Shown: piece after piece, positions 1 to 11,968 of the stretch
How positions within the stretch are numbered: the stretch's first letter is position 1
How the letters are laid out: each line of letters starts with the position of its first letter
Assembly: GCA_007644065.1 (NCBI GenBank)
Contig: VJWN01000027.1
Location: forward strand, 310,001-374,000
Origin: Margaritispora aquatica
Lineage: Eukaryota; Ascomycota; Leotiomycetes; Helotiales; Discinellaceae
Direction of reading: 5' to 3'
Length of the DNA stretch: 64,000 nucleotides
Program-made: the position numbers and the translations under genes
Notes under the pieces: model-generated
Told to the model about the DNA's origin: nothing
Database searches by the model: none
What the model saw: the letters and a program-made list of their open reading frames with translations, nothing else

Positions 1-321
1 TTCACGGGTGCAATTATGTTTAGGTACCTTTTCTACCTCGATTCGTTACTACCTTACCTGCTTACCTTATTCTCGGATTCTTGAGTAAGCGAGCAATTAT
101 GATAAAGGATGATCTAGAAATGGATATAAAATCCTTTTATCCTAGACAGGTAAGATCTATCGAGTCAAGTGCAATGCGATTTCTCGATGATATAAAATAC
201 AGTTTCATCCCTACATTTAAAGCCATGCGCCGCTCTCTTCCACTATCCAGAATTATTACATGCTACCATACAATGCGTCACTCCATTACCATGCCTTCAA
301 ATCCAAATCTCGTTTCACAGC
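1..321. other. Intergenic, no gene seen
   Basis: AT-rich sequence downstream of the minus-strand gene that ends at 322. I see no coding sequence with plausible codon use or splice structure. It probably contains the 3' UTR of that gene. Confidence 0.6.
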
Positions 322-814
322 CTACTTGCAAGTAGTAACCTTATACTCGACGGTGTTGTTCCCTTGCTTCCAGACCTTTGGCTTGAAGTCCATGTATACA
401 AGCTAAAGTACCATCAGCATCCTGATCATATCGCCCGTTTATGACATCACATACCTCGTTCTTCTCTGCGTTCCACTCTCCATTAGTGTCTCTGTAGAAC
501 ACCAACTCATCGCTACCAGCATCCCTAACTTCTACAGTGGTGTGGCTCAACGCTCCATCCGTATCCCACTCAATGTTGTAGCATGTGTTTTTGGTAACGA
601 GAAAAGGCTTCGAGCATCGTTGGTTTCCATCGGCGTCAAGACACTTCTCCACAGCAAAATCAAGGATAGATCCAGATGCGACTTCGGATGCTGCTGCATG
701 TTGTTAGTTGATGTTTGGATTCGAAATGAACAATTGGTAAAACTAACGCTTAATCACAGACTGTGTCAAGGCCAAGCCGACTGCAACAATGTTCTTGGTA
801 GATGTGATATACAT
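322..814 (-). CDS. Small secreted cysteine-containing protein, family unknown
   Basis: I do not recognise this family. A three-exon model (814-748, 693-455, 402-322) gives 128 residues. Both introns have good signals: GTTAGT with a CAACTAAC branch site and CAG end, and a 52-nt intron starting GTATGT and ending TTTAG. The N-terminus (MYITSTKNIVAVGLALTQSV) resembles a signal peptide, so export is likely. The mature part holds four cysteines (EKC, RCS, TCY and TTCK, the last one residue before the end), consistent with two disulfide bonds. Reading through the second intron would instead give a cysteine-poor tail, and the spliced tail (NNTVEYKVTTCK) looks more natural. Size, secretion signal and cysteines fit a fungal effector-like or antimicrobial-like protein, but no function can be assigned. 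It diverges from the dehydrogenase gene at 1816. Confidence 0.62.
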
Positions 815-1815
815 TTTGAAGTTGAATGTTGACTAGATGAGAAGCTGAAATAAGAATTGGCTTGTAGATGGTATTGAGAGTTAGAGTCAGATCTGGGGAA
901 GATTTCCAGGGGAAAGTCAGGAACATAAATACTGGGTAGCTCTTGTGATGCCAAACCAGGAACGGGACAAAATACGTAGCTTCCCCGACCCAAACCACTT
1001 CCTATGACGATGGTGGGTGGCTAACCACACTAGTCGATGACGATGCTGAAGCTAAGAGACCGGAAACGAAGCGAAGATCAATCATGTGACTGGAACTTGC
1101 ATCAGTGCACATGATATTTGTCCTCGGATCACAACCTCTATCCTTGATCTAAGTATTGCACATAGGTTGTTTCATTTAGAATTAAGTCTGATACCTGCAC
1201 CAAGAATAATAATAACAATAATAAAAATAATAATCATTTGGGTTAATGTTGTTCGAATGGTGCTATGCTCGTCATCCCACTCGCTAAGATGAGACTCGCC
1301 TGAAAACCTGGAAGCAGACAAGAAGTTTTGGCTCAGTACTGTCCCATATTGGGACATAGTGAAGCTTATTATATATTGACCTTATAAGATTACGACTATG
1401 AAGTCCCCTTGAGTCTCAGAGATAGTGAGGAATATTGTGTGCAGTAAGTCTAAATGGCTTGTTTGCGTTGGTCATGTGATGAATCGGGAGAATACCTCCA
1501 TCTACACGAGTCATGCTCAGCAACGATGTTCCAAAACGCTTCAACATATCGACCTCATCGGACCAATTCTCGTACATCAAACCAGTCACTCAAAATGTCG
1601 TCGGCCTAACATTCGAGCCTGAATGGCTATCTCAAGGGAAATGGCTGGGGTACGGCCTATTGTTCCTCCGTCGCAAAAGGAAACAGACGTATCATCTGTG
1701 GCACCTCGAGTGATCTTGTACAAAGAGTAAAGCAATCTTAGAGTTTCATACCTTTAACTTTCCTCAGAGGGGACAATTTGTTTCTTTATATCATAACTTT
1801 CTAAACATATTCAAG
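815..1815. promoter_or_regulatory. Divergent intergenic region between secreted protein and SDR
   Basis: About 1 kb lies between the start codons of the minus-strand small secreted protein and the plus-strand dehydrogenase, so both promoters must lie here. It contains an AT-rich simple stretch of AATAAT-like units at about 1206-1240. Short open frames here have no good start context, splice pattern or recognisable product, and I left them out. Confidence 0.5.
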
Positions 1816-2897
1816 ATGGCTAAAGCACTGTCCATGCGCTCGCAGCTGTTCCTAACACTTCCAATTCCAACAAAAACCTACACTGGCCAGACAATCATCG
1901 TCACTGGGTCAAATGTGGGCATGGGCCTCGAAGCCGCACGGCATTTCGTCCGTCTTGACGCAGCCAAAGTCATCCTCGCAGTACGCACTCTGCCTAAAGG
2001 CCTTGCAGCCAAGGTCTCCATCGAAAAATCAGAGTCTAAAACCAACATAATTGAAGTCTGGGAGCTTGATCTCGCTTCTTACGCTTCGGTGCTTGCGTTT
2101 GGCAATAGGGTGCAAGGATTGGAGAGACTCGATGTGGTGATTGAAAATGCGGGAGTGTTTCTGTACGAGTTTGGTATGGCGGAGCAGGATGAGGTGACGA
2201 TCACAGTGAACGTCGTGAGTACGATGCTACTTGCGCTTTTAGTGCTGCCAAAAATGAGAGAGACGAAATCGAGATTTGGGACCGAACCGGTGCTGAGCTT
2301 TACGGGGAGTTTTACGCATGAGGATACCTTATTTCCCGAGAGAACAGCAAGCAGCATTTTCGATGAGTTAAATGATGAAAAGAATGCGAGGATGGATGAT
2401 CGGTGAGTATCCTCTTGGGTCATGTCGCGAGGAAATTTCTGACAATATTAGATATCGAGTCTCGAAACTCATCCAACTCTTCTGCGCGCGCGAGCTTGCT
2501 GAGTTGATCACCAAATCGACCAAAGAAAAGATTATCGTATCCACGGTCAATCCTGGATTTGTGAAAACCGACATCATGCGTCACACGGCATTCTTCAGCA
2601 TGATCTTCATCGGTATCATGCAAAAAACAATCGCTAGAACGGCCGAAGAGGGTGGGAGAACGCTTGTTCATGCTGCCGAAGCTGGGCAAGAGAGTCATGG
2701 AAAATATCTGGATGATTGTAAGATTGGAAAGTAAGTTCACTTCGGCATTTGGGTGTGAGATTCTCTTCTGACGAGGTGGCGCTAGGGTTTCGCTATTTGT
2801 GAGCAGCGAGGAGGGCGCTGAGACTCAGAAGCGCCTCTGGAAAGAGTTAGCTGTGAAGCTGGAAGTGATATCACCAGGTATTATGGGTAATATCTAA
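1816..2897 (+). CDS. Short-chain dehydrogenase/reductase (SDR), retinol dehydrogenase-like
   Basis: NAD(P)-dependent oxidoreductase of the classical SDR fold; the substrate is unknown. Three exons (1816-2402, 2452-2730, 2786-2897) encode 325 residues. The cofactor glycine motif is VTGSNVGMGLEAARHF near residues 30-45, the structural motif is ENAG near 112, and the catalytic Tyr and Lys appear as YRVSK just after the first intron. That intron (GTGAGT...TTAG) splits an Arg codon exactly before the Tyr, and splicing is needed to keep the active site in frame. The second intron (GTAAGT...CTAG) restores a normal C-terminus with the LWKELAVKLE segment common in fungal SDRs. There is no signal peptide. 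Length is typical for the group. Its neighbours give no pathway clue. Confidence 0.9.
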
Positions 2898-4743
2898 GAG
2901 CGAAAGTCACCAGAATAAGACCTTCTTGTTCCATTAAATTTAATTCGCGATCATCTTTAGCTTGAGATATCCAAGAAATTGTATACTTTTAATACAAAAC
3001 CTGGCACTCCATTGCCAATTTCGTTTTGGTTCTTATGCTTTAATTTTCTGAAGCACGTTGTTCACATTCTATATATCCCACGTAGATGGATCAAGGCCCT
3101 TTGCATCGCCGTTCGCACAATTTTATTTATACCACGCTTTCTGACCATCAGGATTTTGCTTCCCTACTAACCTCGCGCGAAAGACACAGTAAGTGGTTTC
3201 CATGTCCCATGAATTCGATGCCTAAGGCGTGATGAGTCAACTTTGACTGCGTATTTTAAACTTGAATACCTACCTACCTTGTCGTTCCCAGGTAGCTCTA
3301 AAGTCCAGAAGGTGTAGCTGTGGACATTCGCCCACCCAAAGCACCTTGAAGAACGTTATGCAACTTGTGAAAGGTTAATTTGGACGCAATTGAAAGGACC
3401 CGAGTTATGTGCGGATCGTAAAGATCATTTAGTTGGACAAGAAAAAGATCAAAAAATCAACGATAGGAACTGCACTTCGTAAACTATCATACCTTTAATG
3501 CAGGAGATTCCGACTTCTTCATTTCATTTCATTCCCATCGCTCTTGGTTTGCCCTTGCCTTGGAGCCGAACGGCTGTATGGCTTCGCGGGGGACTTGGAT
3601 GCTTTCTTAGCTTCAGGCATGGTGTATTTTAGCGTCAGGCAAACACACCAAACGCTCCATCTAAGTAATGCACTCGTACTCATACGCCGTTTCATTCACA
3701 AGTAAGCATCTTATAACCCGATCATTTCTAATGTATGTAGCAATTAGGAGCATTATGAGATGCTTCCTATTTGTTAGATCATCATGGGTGCTGGTTTGAA
3801 CGCATTACAAATAAGCGAGGTCTTCCTTCCCCCCTTTCTCCACTCCACTAACTAAGGTAGCAGGTTCTCCACCAACCCCATATTGTTCTTATTCACATTC
3901 GCGTCCCTACTTATCCATATACGACTACAATATCGTGAGGTAGTTAAACTCTATTGTGGTGTATAGATCTATGCGTCAACAAGTGTTAATGATTTTGGGC
4001 TTTGAGCTCAGACGAACAATGGTCTTCCCAATATAGCAAGGTAGAACAGAATGTAGCGCACTCAGTATTGCCGCATACAACAAGTAAATAACGCAACGAA
4101 AGTAACCCCCAAACATCAAGCCATATAACACACCCAATTTCCTAATCTCATCATTAAAAAGTACCCAGAGAAAAGTAAAGTAAACTAAAGCAGAGTGTCT
4201 TGAACATGAAAAGGTACCGTTAGCTATCCATAGAGAGACAAGTGATGTAGGATATCTAGCCTCAGGGTTTCTGCTAAAGCAGTATGATGGCTTTCCCCTA
4301 GTTATATGCCATTCGAGAATCTATGTCAATTTTGCTCGTCGGTGTGTATATGCCAATATATAATGGCAGGACAAGGACCTTAGCCAACGGGATATTTCAT
4401 AGAGCAAAGATACAACCTGAATACTTTGGATTGTTTTTCGCTGGAAATTCTGCTTGGGTATACTTTAATTGCATATCATGATTTGGTACATTCTGCGCAG
4501 GTCGAGATGCGTTGTCCAACTAGGTTGCACGCTGTAGTCGAATAAGTAGTCTTTTGATGCATATCTTCAATGTGCATGAGGATTGTGCATATTCTTCAAT
4601 AGGTTGAAATTGAAGGTTTACCTAGGTGCCTAAGTTGCGCTAGGTATACACAACACCACACATGACCGGTCACTACTTGACGCTCTCCTACCATCTGCAA
4701 TTCCTAGCCAAATCAGCCCGAACCTCATGGTATGTAAGATCGC
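2898..4743. other. Intergenic, no gene seen
   Basis: About 1.8 kb between the SDR and IWR1 3' ends (the two genes converge). AT-rich with many stops in all frames. The 8-bp palindrome ACCTAGGT occurs at 4620-4627. Nothing here looks coding. Confidence 0.6.
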
Positions 4744-6189
4744 TTAGTCATCCCCCAAGACGTTCTTCTGAGGTCGCATCCACACTGGTTGTTTGGACCA
4801 TGGGTATTTCGAGCCCTCGCCATCACTGAACTCCACATCGTCGTCCTCGTCAAACTCCTCGTTGTCCGATGCATTCCCATTGCGGTAATTGTAAGCGTTA
4901 CGGTCGAATTCGTCATCGGAATCAACTTCGTCTTCGGGGTAATCGGCTGTATAGTGATCCTCGGCTGAATGTGTGAGTTAGAAATGGATGTTACCAGGCT
5001 TGATGGTGGAGTAGTAAATAAATCCTTACCATTCTCATCTTCATCGTCATCATCTTCCTCCTCCTCGCTATCTTCATCCTCCCTATAAAACTCGTCGATA
5101 TCAGGCTGGGACTCCAGGATCAGGAGACCGATGTTTTTCGGTTTCTCCGTAGTTTCGAGGGATTCGGCGGGAACACGAATATACGTATCGATGATGTACT
5201 CCGACTCATCAATATCCTCATCCTCTACAAATTCCTCATCAATATCCATTGCCGAGTCTGACTGTACACCAGGATGACGTTCTGCGTATCGGAGAGCAGG
5301 TTTTTTGGGCTTGAACTTGGAGGGAGTACTTTGACGGTTTGCAACAGTTGCCTTGGGTTTTGGTCTTTCAGATTCAGCTTGTGCTAGATTCTTGCCAATT
5401 TCCTGCAAAGTGTACGCTTGCATCTCAGCGGCTAATTTATCCGAACTGACATCCCATGGCAAGATCGCGCCAGTGGCCATACGAACATTTCTCAGTGGTG
5501 CGGGCGAGACTTTCACAGGAGGAGTAGAGATTCTCGCGGCCCTTCCTGGCTTCTTCTGCTTGTGCACGACCTCTGACTCGGCTTTCTGAGCAGTGGCTAC
5601 ATCTTTTTGGGATATGGAAGCCGTCCCCCCTGGCGGTGTTCTGGACCTCTTTCGTCGTTCGATAAAGACAGTAGGTGTATCTTTGCGTTTCGTACCATTT
5701 TTGGGCGGCTCAGAAATTGAGGAGTTCGTACGAGATATGTGGAAACGTCGGACCTTAGCCTCGCGGGTTTCGATGGAGGGTTTGGGAGGGCCTTCAGCAG
5801 ATACACCGGCATTGGCACTGGCGACTGGAACTTCTGGACCATTTCTACCACTTCGTTCCACTTGTGGCACAATCGACTGGGAGAATTGAGCATAGGGAAG
5901 GGAACCAGCTGCAGCTGTCGCCAAAGAAGGTGCACTATTTGAGTGCGGTAACTGCTTGATGCGACGCTGGTTTGGCGGGGTAGCCTGCGCAACTATAGAT
6001 GGTTGGAGCGTGAAGACAAAGTCTGGTCCGGAGTGACTAGCAATTCGAATCTTCTTATGTGCTTCGATGCCTGCGGTACTACGTTAGACTGAGCTCCCGC
6101 AGAAGTGAACAGGCGATCTTACGCAGAAGGTCAACTGGCTCATCAGTCCTCTTCCGCTTGATGTGTACGGTTGATGGTGGTAAAGACAT
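4744..6189 (-). CDS. IWR1: IWR1: RNA polymerase II nuclear import adaptor
   Basis: Iwr1 binds assembled RNA polymerase II in the cytoplasm and directs its nuclear import through an N-terminal basic NLS (known for the family). Three exons (6189-6123, 6070-5030, 4964-4744) give 442 residues. Exon 1 carries MSLPPSTVHIKRKRTDEP, where IKRKR matches the family start and NLS. The middle is a basic, disordered linker. The Iwr1 domain is at about residues 305-385: SEYIIDTYIRV, then NIGLLILES, then a Glu/Asp-rich run, then NAEDHYTADYPEDE. The last block is built across the second intron (GTAAGG...TTCAG, 65 nt), which supports the splice. Both introns are in phase 1. The gene converges with the SDR. The call rests on domain order and motif match; length is a little above that of the yeast protein. 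Confidence 0.93.
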
Positions 6190-7631
6190 TATGGCAGATG
6201 TTGTTCACAGGGCAGAGATCAAGGAGCAAAGGCTGATGTACAGGTAGTGTCGTATGATCACATAAAAGACATTAGCGGACCGGCTGTAAGTATATGTGAG
6301 TTACCTTAGAAAATTGAATGCTTGTTGTTTACTTGACGGAAGTTGAAGGCCTCGAAATTTTCGAATGCCTCGCGGTTCAGGCGAAAAGTGGACCGATAGC
6401 TAACCGAGCACGATAAGACTCTACCTTACCTGCTCACCTGCTCACGTCATCTTTCTTTCATCTTTTATACATTACCTAACATTCTCATGCTTTAGATGTG
6501 CATATAATGTCTCATTCAATATTTGTTATCATTACAATTATTCTTCAACTTACAGTGAAGACTTTTTCCAAACCTCTTCCCAACAAGAGCTTCTTAGTCC
6601 TACCCTAAAGTCGGGAAAGAATGCAGCTAGTTCCGATTGTGGCGTGAGCTTCCTCCTGGCTTGCTTTCAACGACACTTGTGGCGCCGAGTTCCCAAAGAA
6701 AACCCGGGTTTCGTGTGGTCTTTCAAATTGTTGGCATGTGCCATCTCTCAAGGATGCCCTCCTTTTGCTGCTGTTCGCCTTGCCCAAGCTCCTTGCACTG
6801 CATTGATTGTGACGCACGAACATCAAGTTTGGAAATTGTCTCTCATCCTGATTGGAATCATCTCAGAATCTTGGATATGCATGAGGGTGGGCCGGTATCG
6901 AGGGAGAAGGGAGAAGGGCGAAGGGCGATGGGTTGCAGGTTGCAGGTTGCAGGAGACCATTAGCTATCCAGCTACTCAGCTGTCCAACCCTTTCTGGTTT
7001 GCATCTTCCCGTCATCCTCCATCTTCTCTTTGTTAAATATTACTTTTGATTTCAATTCCATCGTTCCAATCTTTGTTGCAGGATCCCAGCCTTGTCTCCC
7101 CCTCCTCTCAGCCCTGTGTTCTCGAGATCAAACAAACAGAAGAGAGAGTCCATCTCAAGACATACACCGAAGGTAACCGATAAATCGATAAATCGATAAA
7201 TCGATAAATCGAGGGAATGCAAGGATATACCGAGACCAGTTTACTGATGAATTGAAGGTAGAAGGGATTTCGTACATCCAAACAACTGTAAGTGATGATG
7301 CATGAGTCGTAAGGTCGTGAGACATCATCCCTCCATACATTTTATAGAGGATATGGACATTTGCATATACCGAAACCACCGGCAACTTTGACGGCCTTGG
7401 AGCATTGCGAGTTGTATACAAGCTATACACTTTCCTCAAGCGCTCTATCCAATTCTATATTGATTCGAGATGATCAGTCTAACTCGATATTTAGACGTGC
7501 TCCTTCCTTGATTGTCAACCATCATAGCATATCTCGAGAGAACATAGAAAATATATTCCCAACATTCGCATTCTGTCATCTTGACAACTTCAACACAACT
7601 TATCCAAGCTGGCAGACAGCTTCTCGCTACA
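6190..7631. other. Divergent intergenic region between IWR1 and CBM48 gene
   Basis: About 1.4 kb that must contain both promoters. It includes an 8-bp tandem repeat (listed separately) and pyrimidine-rich stretches near 7010-7110. Open frames in 6605-7036 and 7155-7439 have odd composition and no family resemblance, so I did not call them. Confidence 0.5.
7178..7212. repeat. 8-bp tandem repeat CGATAAAT, 4.4 copies
   Basis: Four perfect consecutive copies of CGATAAAT followed by CGA, about 420 bp upstream of the CBM48 gene start. Likely a variable-number microsatellite. Confidence 0.95.
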
Positions 7632-10138
7632 ATGGCTCCCAAGTCGGTCTCTGCGACTGTGAAATACTCGAAGCCAGGGACACGACCTCCAGTCTATCTC
7701 GCGGGCTCCTTCTCCAATCCAGCATGGCAGGCAGCAGAGATGGAATACACGCCGTGTGCAGACAACGAATTCGAATTCCACAAGACAGTTCAGGTCGACG
7801 AGGGGCAGGAATATCAATATAAATTTCGAATTGGTGAGGGAAATTGGTGGGTTTTGAATGAAGATTCCCCATCAGGTACGCATCACGCACTGCTCGTCCA
7901 GCCCTTCCTAAACCGGAAGCGAGCACCAAATTGTGACTGCACTACAATGCGGTTTCGATCGATTTTCATTTTTCTTTCTCAATTAATTCCAATTCCAAAA
8001 CATCCATCATTGACTTGTAAATTCTAGCCACCGACAACGCTGGTAATCGAAACAATCTTCTCGTCACGCCAATTTCGAAGGAAACTGTTCCTGAGAAGTC
8101 TACAGCTACAATGGCAAACGAATACCCTACTCCTCCCACAGATGTGGATAGTGAAGATGCGAGATCAATCGAAGAGAGAATGGGTACTCGCGAGCCCTCC
8201 GATGTCCTATTCGATGACGAGATTATTAAGGAATCTGAGGAGACTTCAATAAAGCCTATTCATGTCCAACTTCCTGGAGTTGAATACCTACAGCCAACAA
8301 CTGACCAAGCTGAAACAGCCAAATCGAAGACAGATTACTTGCGGATGCTCGATGGTGCCGGTCAAGCTACTCCATCAGAGATGGAGCAAGATCCCATAGC
8401 CGAGGAACCACAAACTATTTCGGAGGGAAAAGAATCGCATGGCGAACAAAGTTCCAGCAAGCTTGTTACTTCTGATACAGAAAGCACCATCAAAAAGGAC
8501 TTACCATCTACAGAAGGCTCTAGCAAAACCAAGCCAGGTAAAGAATCCAAAAACAACAACAAACATGACCGCAAACTGACCTTTGCGCTAGTTACTGAAA
8601 CAGAAGATACTGCAAACAAAGAGAAAGCAAGCAAAGATGATCTGACAGAAGGAGATAATAGGATACCTACTATGTCAATTAAGGAATTGGACGCCCAAGA
8701 TATCGATATTCCAGGAGCTAATAGCTCAGACAAAGATCACGGCTCCGAACCCGGCTATATTATGGTTGAGGATAGGGTTCTAACTCCTGAGATGGCCGAA
8801 ACTGCTGCAGAAGTTGCTGATGTGGCAGCTAAGTTGGATCCTAGAGAACCTACTCCCCCCATCTCGGATGAAGAAGCTGGTCGGATCGGCTGCAGGCGCA
8901 TGTCTAACACCCCAATCCCGCATATTGCTGCAACTGCAGCTGAAGTTGCTGATACCGCGGCTCTCTTAGGGGAGGAAGAGGAAAACTCTCTGGAAGCTGC
9001 GCGAGTAAGTCCTTCTTTCCATTGCTTCTGTGAACATTAGAGCTGATCGCGAATTTAGAGAGCCTTCGAGGCTACCCTGACTCCTGAGCAGCGAGCTTGG
9101 GTAACCTCTGGCGCAAGCACCCCTGAGGATGAGAAGGTTCCCTTGTTCCCACATGAACTACCGCCCGAGCTGCAAGATCAAATCCAGCCGACCAAATCCA
9201 ATGAGAGGAAGAAGTCCGAGGCGTCCATAACCAACACATCATCTTCGCCATACCTAGAGGTGGAATCTGGCCTTGACCAGCCTGAACCATTCCCAACTAC
9301 GCGAGAGGGGATCTTGGAACAACTTCGCTTGATGCAAGAACGACTACCAGAAGACGAGGTCAATGATGATATTGCCCCAGCTCCTTCTGCTGTTATATTT
9401 CATCGATCAGAATGGGATCGAAGTCGGAGACAGAGCGCAGTGGAGACCGAACAATCCACTTTACCTGATCTGCCTTCAGAAGAGCGATTTGTGGCCCTGG
9501 GAGCAAGTATAGACGATCATGCCAACAATTCCAATGACGATTTCCACAATGCTTCAACATTGAGCGACATCAAGGAGGAATCAATCATTGAACACGATCA
9601 ACACCACGTGCCAGCGATTACTGTCGAAGATGTGGACTCAGGAGCTGATGCTGCAAGTGAGTCTGATGGAAGCAGTAAGAATAAGACGGAGATCTCTGAG
9701 CCTCTGGTACTCCCTCGACTTGATGCTGCCCTTGTTGACTCCGAAACTCCAATTGTACCCAGCGACAAACAAATTAATGATGAAGAGGAAATTGATGAAC
9801 CCGACTCCGCTTCCAATAGTCCCAAGATCAAAGTGATCCCCGCCACCCCAGCAGGATCAAGTATGCACACGACCGATCCTCCGGAATCTATCGACGAGAT
9901 GGTTTCAGATACTGGAAAGTCTACTGCCATGGATGAAAATTCTGGCGCACTTCGATCCCGCAAGCCAAATGCATCACCAGCTGCCGAACGACCTCTCACC
10001 CCCAACTCGATGCGTTCGGCCGGTAAGGATGCTCATGACCGAAATTTCCTCAAGGCATTCTGGCGAGTTGTCTTTGTTGATTGGATTGGGGGGTTCTTTG
10101 CTCGCCTTCGTGGTGGAAAGAAAAAAGAGACTGCGTAA
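7632..10138 (+). CDS. CBM48 (AMPK-type glycogen-binding) domain protein with long acidic tail
   Basis: Three exons (7632-7875, 8028-9004, 9059-10138) encode 766 residues. Residues about 5-95 form an AMPK-beta-like CBM48 domain, as in yeast Mdg1/Crp1: PVYLAGSFSNPAW, then EYQYKFRIGEGNWWVLNED, then ATDNAGNRNNLL, the last joined across the first intron. This domain normally binds glycogen or other alpha-glucans. The rest is long, polar, acidic and probably disordered, rich in Ser, Glu, Asp and Pro with many SP/TP sites. It contains two related segments (TAAEVADVAA near 340 and TAAEVADTAA near 382). The C-terminus is different: FLKAFWRVVFVDWIGGFFAR followed by a basic GGKKK tail, which could be a membrane-binding amphipathic helix. 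Role is inferred as a glycogen-linked scaffold; no catalytic domain is visible. The second intron is GTAAGT...TTTAG. Confidence 0.85.
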
Positions 10139-10373
10139 GACTACAACTTATTACACTTTACTCCTCTACTTTTTTTTTTTTCATACACGTCTCCTATTGT
10201 CGGTTACCCCTGAGCACCCCGAATACTGATGTCTGGTCCGGATGTAGAATTGTGGTTGTAGGAGCAACATTAGTCGTTGCTGCTGCTGTGTACTTGCGAT
10301 GAGCGTTTTTGCTGCGAGGGATGAGATGAGGAGAGAAACATAGCATAGCGGTATGGGGTTGTGGTTGGTATTG

Positions 10374-10402
10374 CTTGCGTTGCGTTGCGTTGTGTTGCGT
10401 TG
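10374..10402. repeat. 5-bp tandem repeat (TTGCG)n, imperfect
   Basis: Consecutive TTGCG units with one TTGTG variant, in the intergenic stretch after the CBM48 gene. Confidence 0.85.
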
Positions 10403-10687
10403 CAAATTTTCATTGTTTCGGGGGACTGGTGTTATTGCTGTTATTAGTGGTAAGGTTAGCGAGATTGGTTGGCTTTGCTTTCATTGGTAGGTAGTGAGTG
10501 CAGTGCAGTGTTGTGCAATTGTGACTTGGAGGTAGTGAGTGCAGTGGTGGTGGTTGGTGGTTTGTATGATACAGTAATGATACGTACGAAGCTATGGCAC
10601 ATGGCACATGGAAAATGGAAAAATGGCAATGACCTACCTTGTTGTGTATGTGTACAATCTTACTTACATGCTGCATACCTATGTTGA

Positions 10688-10734
10688 TGAGTATGATTAT
10701 GAGTATGATTATGAGTATGAGTATTAGTATGAGG
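10688..10734. repeat. Tandem repeat of GAGTATGATTAT / GAGTAT units
   Basis: Two 12-bp units GAGTATGATTAT followed by shorter GAGTAT-like units. Simple-sequence repeat in noncoding DNA. Confidence 0.85.
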
Positions 10735-11642
10735 ATTACCTAATATGATCAAAGACAAGGTAATAAGGTAATAAGGTAAAGGTCAAGTAAGGTAGTTTCA
10801 CCTTATTTTGATTTGAGTTTATTTTGACAGCATCGGCAACCAAATTAGGGGCCAACCATCGTCGTCGGACACTTCTCGTCCGATCCGACGCGTACACCAA
10901 AATTGAGTTTAAGTTTTGGTTTTGAAGTCGGGGGCAGCGGGCGATCTGGGGAATATAGAGTTGGGCACTGGGACTGGTGGTTGCACACCAAGAAGGGACT
11001 AAAGCAAAGATTAAGAAAAAAGACCAAGAAAAGACTAAATAGGAGTGGGTGGTTTGGAACTGTCACATACTTTCACCCAGCTAGCTGGCCAGTCCAGTCC
11101 GGTCCAGTCCAGTCAATAAGGTCCATCCAATATGACACGAGTATCCTTAGTTCCATAGTCCATAGCTTCATAGTCCCATAATCCCATAGGACCCTTTGAG
11201 AACCCTGGAGACCCTTTCCGACAGACCCCCTGAGAGAGAAAAGTGACATTCTCGGTGAACTCTCTCTTTCTCTTTTTTCATCCATCCATAGATGAACCAA
11301 CCAAGAACTGGGTGTGTCCTGCACAGTCTGTCTGCACAGTCTACACTGCATTGTCCTGTCCTATGCTGTCCTGTGCTGTGCCCCCCCAAGATGGGCTTTG
11401 CACACCTTCAGTTTGTCTCAGCCCCCCCCCGCCGTGATCCCGCGACTGGCGAACGTTCAGTCTAGGTTCGGTCCAGGTTCAGTTCGATGGAGTCGGGGAG
11501 TAGGGGAGTAGGGGTTCTTTCTAGGGTTCTTTTATTTCTTAGCCTCTAAGCTTCAACCCTCTAGGCAGTCATATTGGGAGCATTTTCATCTTATCTCATT
11601 TCCACAAACAACCTCGCAACTTGCAACTCGACTGGGGAAAGC

Positions 11643-11694
11643 CTCTTCTCTCTCTCTCTTCTTTCTCTCTCCTATTTTCTTTTTCTTCTCTTTC
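11643..11694 (+). promoter_or_regulatory. CT-rich pyrimidine tract upstream of mannosyltransferase gene
   Basis: About 52 nt made almost only of C and T, 275 bp upstream of the ATG at 11969. Such CT tracts are common near transcription start sites of well-expressed fungal genes. Assignment as a promoter element is inference from composition and position. Confidence 0.4.
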
Positions 11695-11968
11695 ATGTTT
11701 CGATGAATAAACTTTGCAATACTATTCCAATACAATACAATATAATTCAATGAGAGAGACACACATACGACTACCACCTTAATTTATTCTTTGCCCTCTC
11801 GTCCCATCTCGTCTCGTTTCATGCCACCGTATTCTCCACATCATTCGTAGCGTACCATACCTACCACCTACCTATCTCACATACGATACATACGGTACAT
11901 ACAACTACATACATTAGAGTGACAACAAGACAAACAAACACCCATCCGAGGGTATCTTGGAAGCCAAG

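Larger units (their letters stand above)
10139..11968. other. Intergenic / promoter region of mannosyltransferase gene, rich in simple repeats
   Basis: About 1.8 kb with several short tandem repeats, AT/GT-rich blocks, CCAGTCCAGTCC runs near 11090-11120 and a strong pyrimidine tract close to the next gene (listed). Frames open here are low-complexity and not credible genes. Confidence 0.5.
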
